64,000 nucleotides of DNA, from NCBI RefSeq assembly GCF_032854445.1, contig NC_088301.1, forward strand, positions 53,059,187 through 53,123,186, given 5' to 3'. This stretch comes from Liolophura sinensis. Lineage: Eukaryota > Mollusca > Polyplacophora > Chitonida > Chitonidae. The translations under genes were made by a program, and so were the position numbers. Shown here in pieces: positions 1-10,800 of the stretch (positions are counted from its first letter, which is position 1; every line of letters begins with the position of its first letter). The notes below the pieces were generated by a model that saw only the letters and a list, made by a program, of their open reading frames with translations, searched no databases and was not told where the DNA came from.

Positions 1-1448
1 TGGATCTACAAGGCCTGCAAGCCTATAAAATGGTGACGATGATGCACATGTAAGCCGCTAAGCCAGCTGTGCATGTGGCCAGCCGACTCCCAACAGGCCG
101 GTCAGAGCCCATGAGAGCTGTGTTTACGCGATTCCACCAGATACTGGCTATCAAGTTTTGTATGTCTTTCCTTTGAAACGTCCTAATTAGTTTGAGACAG
201 GAGGAAAACAATCTGCGAAATTAATTACTTATCACTTCCGTAAACACCTAACAAAATTGAGATTTCTCGCAACTGTCAATCTCATGGGCTACAAGTTGAG
301 GAACTTGTGCAATGATACAGCTTTCCCTCCTTTGCACATCTGCTACGCGCACAAAACTGGGTGTTTTGACAGCATCCGATACAGATTCCGACACAGCTTA
401 ACACTAATTCCACCGAACATGTGGCGATATCTCAATAACGTTGAAGAGAAACCAAAAGAAGAAAGGAAAGACTGATGTCGAAAAATTAGCCACAAGAAAA
501 GTTTACAAAGAAAAGCGAAGAATCAGGTCTTTCCAGCAAGGGTGGCTCACAATGTTTAAGCCTTGGCTGCGGTACAACATAGAGAGAAAATTAATGTTTT
601 GCAAAGCTTAATTAATGTTTTACGCAAGCATGTATGCGTAATGCCTTTTTCACACACAGATCAAAATTTTGTTAAAGGCTGCTCCTCCCTCAGAATAGAA
701 AGTTTTAAAATGCACCCGAAAAGTGAAACACACCAGAGAGCAGTGAAAAAGACATCACAAGCTAGACCGGGAACAACTCCTGAGGAACAAGGCATCAGGA
801 ATATGAACGGAAAAGCGTTAGATAAACTGAATTCTTTTCTGGTCCTACCATGCACTTGCTAAAACAAAAACCAGACCATTTACAGATTATGTCTGGCTTT
901 GTTGTTAATCTGCTGTATTTGCTTATTTTTAATCGTGTCACATATGTAATTATCTGAATATTTCACTGGTAGCAAGACGGACAACCAAAGGTCTAGAGGG
1001 CAACCTGAATCTAGGGTCATGGTTGCCCTGCGGACAACCTCAAAAAATCACTAAAATTGAGGGCTGATAATACTTCACAGCTACATTTTCAAAACAATCT
1101 TAAATCTGGAGTGATAAAATTATCAAGAAAGTTAAAGTCTGATTCACCTTCAGATTGAAAGAGAAAAGCAGCATGAATTTTGTCAAAGTAATTTGTATGA
1201 ACACCAAAAATGGTCAAATGCTTGACTACTGGTGTTCCTTATTTCTTATCTAAGATAACAAAACAAACTTTTGGATTTATCTCACTTGAACACACAAAAC
1301 ACTGCACTGATTGACCAATGAACAAAAAACAATTGCACAAAAAACTCAGATTACATAACATGTCCTTGAGTAGAAAAATTAATCAATAATTATGCCTGAA
1401 CAAGGCCAGATTCTAAAAAGGAACTTAAAAGTAACAGTTCTGACTTAC
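1..1448 (-). other. ATXN7 intron 3 (partial), left edge
   Basis: This stretch follows the donor of ATXN7 exon 3 on the minus strand. I looked for the next exon, which should continue the zinc finger with an ERRH-like motif, and did not find one, so the gene continues beyond the window. Besides the transposase relic at 480-905, a small inverted repeat is visible: GGGCAACC near 997 and GGTTGCCC near 1020. Confidence 0.6.
480..905 (+). pseudogene. Broken ZNF862/hAT-like transposase-derived fragment
   Basis: A decayed coding fragment read in at least two frames. One frame (about 518-609) reads RSFQQGWLTMFKPWLRY and ends FCKA then a stop. After a gap, 661-770 reads FVKGCSSLRIESFKMH followed by SETHQRAVKK, which looks like the TTF/BED-like zinc finger of ZNF862/C17orf113-type proteins, a family related to hAT transposases. 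In a third frame, about 858-900, AKTKTRPFTDYVWLC matches the motif that follows that finger in the family. The stop, frame changes and missing finger cysteine side make it non-functional. It lies within the ATXN7 gene region on the opposite strand, beyond the last visible exon. The family link is from memory of motif style, so the class is moderately sure and the exact name is not. Confidence 0.5.
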
Positions 1449-4400
1449 CTAGATGTGTTTTAAGTGCTTGTGGTTTGATGACTTGTTCACATTTCTCACA
1501 TACAACTAAATAGAGTTCATCCTGGGCTGGGCAGTACCCAAACAGGGGAAGATCTGCAAAGAAAAAGAATGATCTTACAGATTATACAGTAAGTTATAAT
1601 AGAAAGAATGGTTTCGGTTCTTTTCTAATGTTCGCTTTAGGCTGAACATTATTTTTCCAAATTCCTGTTATTTTGGTCATATGATTTACTGGTGACAAGG
1701 TACCGGTTACTTAATTACATCACTGTTTAAAATGCATCACTGAAATATCATGCGAAATGACCATCCACTCACAAAGCATATCCATAAGAACAGTACTTGT
1801 TCTTTCCCCTATCGGCTGGCCATCATGAGCAAGTCACAAGTATCTTATTTTTTCTGTGTCTTAGGTATGATTTACTTGAATCTCAGGGTAACCTGACATT
1901 TTCATGTTGCAAAATGAGTGCAGTGGTTGCATTTTTACAACAAAATGGAAAATGAAGAACAATAAATATGACTATTCTAGAGCAAAGTTTGTAATGGCCT
2001 TTCCTTTGAAGCACACTTTGTTTAAGTTTATGAATACTTGATAAGCACCACACTCCAGGAAGAACCAGCAAAATACACAAGTACATTACATTACACTGAC
2101 ATGTTTCTGATATCTGATAAAAATAAAAGTGAATTTCTAATGAAACAATATTCAGCAACACTAATACTCACATCACAGATGAACTAACTATTTCTCACAT
2201 GCTATCCATACAAAAAATTTAACTTCCTCTTCCTAGTGTACTGCAAGTGTAGCCTGTATTGAATGTACATGTAAGTGATCTAATCTGGAATACAGTTTAT
2301 GTGATGCCTGTTTTTGTTTAAGGAGGACATGTGCGCCAATCATTACATAATCTGTATACTGCACCTATACACATGTTTAAACAACAAATGTTAATCTCAG
2401 TAAATGTTTTTTTGTTGAACTTGGAACAATTTGATGGATAGATATACCGACACATGCACTATTCAGTTAATAAAATGTGACTCCTGAAAATGAATGTTCT
2501 CTTTCCACGTCATGGTAGAATAGAAGTAAATCACATTAAAAGAGTTAAAAGTATAAATTTACTGGTAAATAAGTAGTGCAGAATTAAGTTGATATTTGTG
2601 AGGGAACTATTATTATGCTTTGGTGTACATTTTACACTCTACAGCCATATATCATTCTCAAAGAGAATGTGTGTAATAATGGTATACCTGATTATAAGGG
2701 GTTCACACATTTTTGGTATCACCAAATATGACAAATGCTGTAACAGAAGCTAGGCCACAGGGGAATTTAAATGGCAAAGTCACTGGGACACCTCTGGCTC
2801 ATTAAGTATCCAACTTCCCAGGATAATATTCAAAACCACAAACAACCATGCCCTTTTCTCATATACACTTCTCTCAGCCAGGCACTCACCTGATCTGGCC
2901 CAAATCATGCCATAAGAGTGCAATGAAACTTTACACTGAAGAACGTATAAAAAACGCTTCAATGTACATATAATATAATGCATACAACCAAAATCACATT
3001 CCATACAGCATCACAATTTTAGTGTGTTGTGCAGAAATTGGCCATTTCTCAACACCTGCCCATGCTAGTTTTACCTTTCTCTTGTGGCTTGTCAGAGAAA
3101 CTGCCTGGTTATTTGTGGTCTTCAATAAAGCATATCTGACCTAATTGGATTCCACAATACATGGAGATTTACAGTTTTCTTTCATGCAAATTGATAATCA
3201 AACGCAGACCAGATTTTTGTACAAATATAACCAAATTGGCAAACTGAAATGTTACTTATATGTGGAGATGTGCTTGTTCTTTGTTAGAAACAGAAAATTT
3301 TTCACGCAGCGTATCATGTACAAGCCCAATCAGCACAGAAAATAAATGAAATAAATTAATATAAAATACAAAAAACATATACATGATCTGATGGAAAGAA
3401 AGTGCACATCTTTTTCATTAATTCATACAACAACTTGCAGGCCCAGTATGCAGCTCTTCAAAAAAATATTTATATTCATGATTCAAGTAAGAAAAACTTA
3501 ATACTATTGCCTTCTACCTACGGTAAAATATTAGCTTGATTTTTACTCCTACAGCTACTTATAAGTGAATACGTGAATCACAAATTATATCATTCCACAA
3601 GCAATGGGTGTGTTCCAGCGGAATTTGCCATTTTGTTTCCTTTGTGTGGTGAACAGGTGTCTGTGATTTAATTCATTGATTCCCCAACATATAGGCCTAA
3701 GCTTAGAGAAAAGTGTATAAAATACTGTACAATTAACAATAAAATTGCTGACAAAACTTAAATGCAAATATCAGAGGAGAAAATCAGGCAACAAAATGTA
3801 AAGTAGAAATTGATGACTGGTGTAAGTAGCAACAGATTAGAATGTAAGTTACATGAAATGGACATGGCATTCACCATTTATTTCAGCAAAGATCTTCAAG
3901 TTTTGAGAAAGAAAATGATCAGTAAGATCAGTATAACACGTTTATGGAAGATTTCAACATGATAAGTTTAAACTATTACTCATTCTCTCTGATCGTGTCA
4001 AAATTCGCCACAAGAGATCTTAAAGTGAGTGATTCTTATATCATGTTGCCGATCGAGAACCAATGTCATGTGGAAGTTGTTCAGCCGGAAACCAACAGAA
4101 AATCAGACACTGTTTACCATAAACACAAATTACCTTCTTTACGAAGCTTCATGGAATTGTTGTCACTCATCGGTCTCGATGAAACATCATCTTCGTCAGG
4201 ATCTGTAAAAGACAAGTTCAAGCAAAGCATGACACTCGGTCAATCCATCAGTTTTCAATCTACCGAATGGTAAATGTTTAAACATGAACTGGCTTTAGCG
4301 ACTGGAATCTTTCGACAGAAATACTGGTCAATGCTTATTTAACTGTATAGGTAAGATTTACGATTCTTCATACCCTCATCTTCTGCTAAAGGCACCTTCT

Positions 4401-4461
4401 CGGCCCAGATTGACCAACTTTGGCCAGAATAGACCGATGGACTATCGTCCAGGGTCGCCAT
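1449..4461 (-). CDS. ATXN7: Ataxin-7, N-terminal part (SAGA deubiquitinase-module subunit)
   Basis: Partial gene; exons on the minus strand are 4374-4461, 4134-4202 and 1449-1553, and it continues past the left edge. The 87 visible residues start at an ATG at 4461. The GQSWSIWAE motif (residues 13-21) matches the GQSW..W.E segment of ataxin-7. Exon 3 encodes DLPLFGYCPAQDELYLVVC and then the rest of an atypical zinc finger (C60, C71, C74, H86), as in human ATXN7 before its ERRH motif. Ataxin-7 anchors the histone H2B deubiquitinase module to SAGA; this finger is part of that role. Exons join in phase (88, 69, 105 nt) with GT donors and AG acceptors. An acidic linker (residues 27-36) follows the first motif. 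There is no polyglutamine run in the visible part, unlike human. Head-to-head with THOC7. Confidence 0.88.
1554..4133 (-). other. ATXN7 intron 2
   Basis: A 2.6-kb AT-rich intron between the two short exons. I see no exon, RNA gene or recognisable mobile element in it; open frames here are short and unlike any family I know. Confidence 0.55.
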
Positions 4462-4867
4462 TTTTCCGTTCTTGTTGCTTTTTTCCACAGCGAATAAAGC
4501 CGAGCATGACGTAAAGTTCGGGAAGTTCCGTCAGTCGCATACACCAAAGACAATCACATTCTTATATTTATTTACGCTACATCTCGTGTATATCGTAATT
4601 AAGCAAAATGCAGATTGTGTAAGAAAACACCCTGCAAATTTATAAATAAAATACTGTAGAAACCGAAACAGTTTAAAGAATTTTATTTTCGTTGTTTGTG
4701 TTGTAAGCGGCCTCATGAGACATGTGGATTTGGTTGCACGAATAACACGGTTCGAAGCTTCTCAGCTGATCTATTGAACACTTGCATTCGAAGTGTCAGT
4801 CTTCGTCTTTCTATTACTTTTTTTTTGAAGGAAAGAGTAGAGCTTTGTTTTAGGCAAAGCAGAGATC
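4462..4867. promoter_or_regulatory. Shared bidirectional promoter of ATXN7 and THOC7
   Basis: Only about 406 bp separate the two start codons, which face away from each other, so both 5' UTRs and core promoters must lie here. No convincing TATA box is positioned for either gene. A CRE-like TGACGTAA is at 4507-4514, with an ETS-like CGGGAAGTTCC just after it at 4519. These sites are read from consensus only and could be chance. Confidence 0.65.
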
Positions 4868-7800
4868 ATGTCGGTTACAGATGGTAAGAGTGATTGCATT
4901 TAAGAATAATATCGATGGCCCGCCCATTTTCTTTTTGCAGTGACTGTAAAGTAGTGGTTGTCCACTAAAATGGAACATACACACATACATACAGACCTTT
5001 TTTTAATTAAAGCAAATCTAAATCTAAACAGTGGCATGATATATAGTTAAAGAGTTAAATTAAACGTTTTGACCCATTTTCCACTCCGAGATTGCTCCGA
5101 AGTTATAGGTTTAGCAAAATTTTGTTCGGCCATGGATTGCCCCATACTAACGTTATAAGAGCGTGCTTCATTTGAAAACCAGAAGCAGTTGCCATGGCCA
5201 TGTGTCAGGGCATTTGAGACAAAAATTACCCATGAAATACGCCTCCTCGGCCTTAAGTTAACAGACGCATATGTTCCTGATCTTTTCGTCTGTTGATTTA
5301 TTGTAAGCACAATTTTAATATGTTATTTTCTAGGCTGCATGGGTCGGAGATTCCTTTGAGAGACTCAAAGCAAACAGCTGTACTGACAGCCTGAACATAT
5401 TTGACAAGGGCAGGTAACTGCATCAGGTTTTTAAATGGAGTGCGCTCTGATGTTGGTTTGGGCCATCCATGACCAAACAAAATTTTGCCAAACCTAATGA
5501 GCATTCTCGGACTAATTTACCTGCCTCAACATTTAATCCTTGAACTAAAAAATCAGTCGGTCCATTATGCAAAGCACTTAGTGGAACAAGTACTTGGCAA
5601 TTTCTGGTGTGGGTTGAAGAGAATAGGACCAAACTTACCACTTCTACAAGTATAGATCCATATCCAAGTCGAAATGTTGTTGTGCAGGCATGGCGGGTCA
5701 GGTGTACTAAAATATGGAAATTGACCTAACAAGAGAGGACCACTCAACCAGTCTCAAATGATAAGTTTAGCAATGGTTTAATCAATGTCATCTTGGAGGT
5801 AGAATAGAAGTAACAGTTTCCAGTTCAGTCAGCTGAGAACATTCAACTTGAAAGGTTTCAGTCAAGTCTTGAGGCTGCTAACTGCGCAAAGGTCTTGTCA
5901 TCCACATTTCCTGCTGAGGCTTCGGATTCAGTCTGGATTTTGGATGCATTTTAACAGAGCGAAAAATTAACACTTGTTCAGATTTTCAGCACATTACCGA
6001 TCTGCAATGGATTTACACATGAATCAGTGATTGAAAATGTCCTTTTCTCCTCAAAGCACACAAGAAATAGGCGTGTGCTGTCGTTTGAGAGGGGAGTAAA
6101 AAGCCTAATTGACGGGGGAGTTGTGGTTTGCCTTAATTCAATGCTTTAAATTCTAACTCTGTATGAGTTGGGCTGGCCTAGATACTAATTCACTTAAATA
6201 TAATTATTGAGCTCTATTTTCAATAATTTGTGACATTTACCTGCCTCAGAGTTAGTCATTGAATTGAAAATGACTGGTTAGTCCATTCTGCAAAGTACTT
6301 TGTGCAGTTATGTTGAGTTAGGTATACTAAAATCTCTGAACCATGCACTGAAGAAATATTGAAATCAAACTTAAGACAATTCCATATGGCCAGTCATATG
6401 TCATAATGACAAATTTGGGGATGGTTTAATCATTGTCATAATGGAGGTAGAATAAGAGACACAAGCGTGAAAAGTCAAAGTTCTGTAAATGTAACAGTCC
6501 AGGCTTGTGGCTATCATCTATGAGCAACTGGCATTTATGTCTGCTGCCACAAAACTTCCCTAACAAAATAAATAATTCACAAGCAAAGGGAGTGTGTCAA
6601 TACTTTTGACTTGAAATGTGCTGAATTGTTCCAGCCACAATCCTGCAGAACTCTGATGAATGAGTATGCTCCTAATATCTAAGCCAATACCTCTCCATGC
6701 TAATTTTAGCTGCCTATAAACATATAGGCTCATTTCTCCATTATAGAGAGCTCTTCTAACACATCACTGTAGTGGTATTTTCTATAAGTGTTATGTTCTT
6801 CCTCACTTTGATTATTGCTGTTCAGTATTGGGAAACTTCAATTAAAAATAGAGAAAGGATAGTCAAGTTACAGAAAAGAGCTGCTTGTTTAGTTCTACAA
6901 GAAAGCATAAACACATCTGCAAGAATTTTTATTTCAAGACTAAAGTGGATGCATTTTAATAAAGAGTAAACTACAAAATCCTTTGTATCATCTATGAAGC
7001 AATACGTAATCTCTGTTCAAACTATATTAAACAGCTTTTCCCTCCAAACAAACAGCTAACAATATTGTTCTCAGATCAACACAACATAATATCTATCTCC
7101 CTAAAGCAAGGACAAATTACATGACAGGAAGTTTTACAAATATAGGCATCAAACTACGAAAATGCCTACTAATCCACGTAAAAGAAGCCCCTTCTCTGTC
7201 AAGCTTTCAATCACGCTTCTTAAAATCACAGTTATAGTCAGATAACGAATGAAATATATGTACATGTATGTATGAAAGCTTTCATGCATTAATTATACTT
7301 AGATGTATTATTACTATAGGAACTCTTTTCATAAATCTATGTCCCCGTAATACTCTTGCTGACACATGCATTGTTCATGTCAAGGAGGGAATTCGAAAGG
7401 GGCCATCTCCCACTCACTCGGTTTGTTTCTCTCTGCATGTGTGTGGGAGGTTCCAGCCTCGTGTGGGTGGTGGGGGGGGGGGTGGTGGAAGGGGTTGGCA
7501 ATGGGCTGTCTCCCACTACTTTACTTCTCCTGCTGGTTGGGACCATTGCAGGGACAGCACGATTGATGTGTTGTTGTTTTTTGTATGTATGAATGTATTT
7601 AGCTTCTCTTTTCAAACTACATGGTGCTTTATCCTTTTTTCTATATATTGATGTATTTTTTAACTGGACTCTGAAGTACATCTTTACTATATATTGATTT
7701 CTCTGTGAAGGCCTTGAGGAAGAACAGTTTCATTATAAATTGACCGAGCTATAAATAAAGATATTATTATTATTATTATATAGCACAACTTGGGGGCCTG

Positions 7801-10800
7801 TGTGGCTCAGTCGGTTAGTGCACTAGCGCAGTGTAATGACCCAAGTGTCTCTCACCAATGCGGTCGCCGTGAGTTTAAGTCCAGCTGATGCTGGCTTCCT
7901 CTCCGGGCGTACGTGGGAAGGTCTGTTAGCAACTTGTGGATGGTTGTGGGTTTCCCCCGGGCTCTGCCCAGTTTCCTCCCACCATAATGCTGGCCGCCTT
8001 CGTATAAAGGAAATATTCTTGAGTAATAAATAAATAAATAAATATAGCACAACTTGGGGAATTCTCCATGACATGAAATTTACAAGCTGCGTCAACCAAT
8101 GAAACATGGTTACTCACATCGCCTGGTATATGAAGAATGATTACCTAGGCAGTTTCAGTGACTAAATTCCTCATTGTACTTAGGCCTGAAAACCTGTTGG
8201 CTATAAGTGTTTTGAGTCATTGACAACACAATTGTTGGCTCTCCAATAACTGCGTCACCAAGCTGGTTTACAAAAAATTAACTCATGGTTATCCGTGGTT
8301 AGACAAAGCATGCTGAGGGATTGCCGCTATTAGTATGAGTGTAATGTATGAGGAACCGACTTAACCAGATATTAAGGGAGTGATGCTCAAGCCTTTTTTT
8401 GGTGACTGATGCCTGCCTGTGTTTTTGGTATCCAGAATCATCTTTTGGTTTACTTACTGGAGCATATTCAGCAAGAAAAATGCTGAATAGCCATGTTTTC
8501 GGTATTAACCAAGCTAATTTTAAAGTTCACTGGGTTTGAAGGAAAATACAAAATCATAATTAACAGGTCTAACAAAAAACAGACTAAAGGCACGCCCCAT
8601 TAATTGTACAGGCACAGTTGGCATGATAAATTGTCAAGAGATTGCTCTTGCTTGCTAAATAACCATCAAAACTAAATAGAAGCCTGCATCCCTGCCAATG
8701 AAAGGATTTAACCATCTAAGTAGATGACAGATATTGAATAAGTAAAGTACAACACTGGCTGAATTAAACCCAATGTAGCAAAAATTGAAAACACATGACA
8801 TCTTTCGAATACTGCCTGTTGCCTCTGGCAAGACGACATCATCTCTTTTTTTTTTTTTTGATAAAAATATGATAAAGAGTAATTCTCCTGCTCATTAAAA
8901 TCCTCAGTTTAATCACACTATGTCTGCTTATTGTCTTGTACAGTGGAAGGTTTTGTTTATTTCAGATGATGTCATTAGAAGAAGACTTCTCATAGATGGT
9001 GATGGTGGATTGGATGACAAGAGGATAAACAATCTTTTGAAGTCTTACATCAAGTGGTGCAATTCCTCAGAAACTGATGAGGAAAAGTATGTATTTGTCA
9101 TCACCAATGATTTAGCAGATTTATACACTTTTTATTTTATAGTAGACTCTTTCTGATGTCGGTGATGCAAGTGTTTGCAGGAAGTTACATCATTAATGTA
9201 CCAATGGAAAATGATGCCACCTGTTTATCTCATGGTAGAGCTACTTGTTTATCTTCTATAAACATTACATTATCTGTGCATAGACAATAGTACTGGCATT
9301 AGTTTTGCAATATCCTAGATCTAAACCCACTCAAGAAAATTATTCAGAAGATTAACATTATCCTGTTTTATTAGTTTTTTTTATACTTTATGTACCAGCC
9401 ATTATAAAATTGGCAGATTGACCCTCCCATGCTGTAAAGTATGTGATGTGACATCTTAAAAGGACATGCTGTGAGTTCAAATTCAGCTCGTGCTGGCTTC
9501 CTCTCCGGCCATACGTGGGAAGGTCTGCCAGCAGCCTGAGGATGATTGTGGGTTTCCTCTGGGCTCTGCATGGTTTCCTCCCGCCATAATGCTGGCCGCC
9601 GTCGTATAAGTGAAATATTCTTGAGTACGGCGTAAAACACCAATCAAATAAATAAAGAAATAAATCATGATGCGTTTGCTTGTGATCAACCTAATAGATT
9701 GGAATCATCGAAATGGCAAAATAAATAAATCTTAAACGACATCTCTCACAACATTGTATTTCGAAACCTGCATCTTCAGCTTTGTTTTCTCACCATTGCT
9801 TGAAGTATTGTCTCCCTGATTACTGCATTTATTTGTCTGTTTCTATAACTTGCGAGAACTGTTTTAGGAGTTGTCCCCCTTTCCATGATAGTAGCTATTT
9901 TACCTTGTTGCTGCCATGATGTTGGGCTGGCCATAAATTCTCTGAGCATGACCTGAATAATTGTATTTTAAAGTATATTCTCCATGGATACATTCAAAGA
10001 TAGTTGTGTGTAACTGACATTGTAACACAGCAGATTTATTTCATCGAGATATGTGTTTATGTGTGTTAGCATAAATAATGCCAAAAATGACCACTGCAAG
10101 CAATTTTTTTTTAAGATACCTTTGTTTCATAATTTTTACAGTGATGCAACTTACCAACGCCTTATGAGCACTGTGGCTCAGTGTGAGTTTACCATGGAGA
10201 AGTCCTTGCTGGTATATGAGATGAACCTTAGAGAACAGGCTAACTATGGCAAACTTAACAGACAAATAGGTGCGAAAATACATGCGTTTGAAGTTGAAAG
10301 TCAGTTTGTTTTCCTTTGAGTTTTTCAGGTTTATCTTTCATATTGTTCTTTACTTCAAGAGTACCTGTGGCCTGAAATACCAGTGAAATCAAAGTTAATG
10401 ATAGATGGCTATAATATTATGTATTTCTGACAGTGTATTCATAGCAGAAAGTGCTTATATAGCTGTCAGGGGCTTCCATGGCCAAGGTGGTTAGCGTGTC
10501 ATCGCGGGGCAATAACCCGGAAGCCTCACTGTGAGATCAAGTCCAGCTCATGCTGGCTTCCTGTCCATTAATACCTGGGGAGGTATGGCACCAACCTGCT
10601 GATAGTCATGAGTTTCATGTTACAGTTCCCTTATTTATCCATTGGTACTGATGGAATATGCTGTATATTTTACAGAGGAAAAGATAACGCAAGCAATGGA
10701 CAAAATCGCTGAGTGTAAAAATGAGTTAATAGAGGCCAAGACAATAAGACGAAATCGTCAGGGTTTGTATATTTCCTATTGCTTGATTACAGTTAGTAGA

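Larger units (their letters stand above)
4884..8965 (+). other. THOC7 intron 1
   Basis: A 4.1-kb intron. It contains a degenerate duplication (5508-5830 and 6230-6460), a LINE 3' end (6730-7777) and a SINE with target-site duplication (7778-8059). No exon of another gene was recognised. Confidence 0.6.

Noticed and set aside
3944-4273. Plus-strand ORF of 109 codons
   Set aside because: It overlaps ATXN7 exon 2 on the other strand and has no family resemblance; a shadow frame.
7268-7681. ORFs of 114-127 codons on both strands
   Set aside because: They lie in the 3' UTR of a LINE remnant and include a poly-G run; no known domain.
7796-7890. tRNA gene suggested by box A and box B
   Set aside because: The sequence does not fold as a tRNA, continues into a conserved non-tRNA body and is repeated many times; it is the SINE head.
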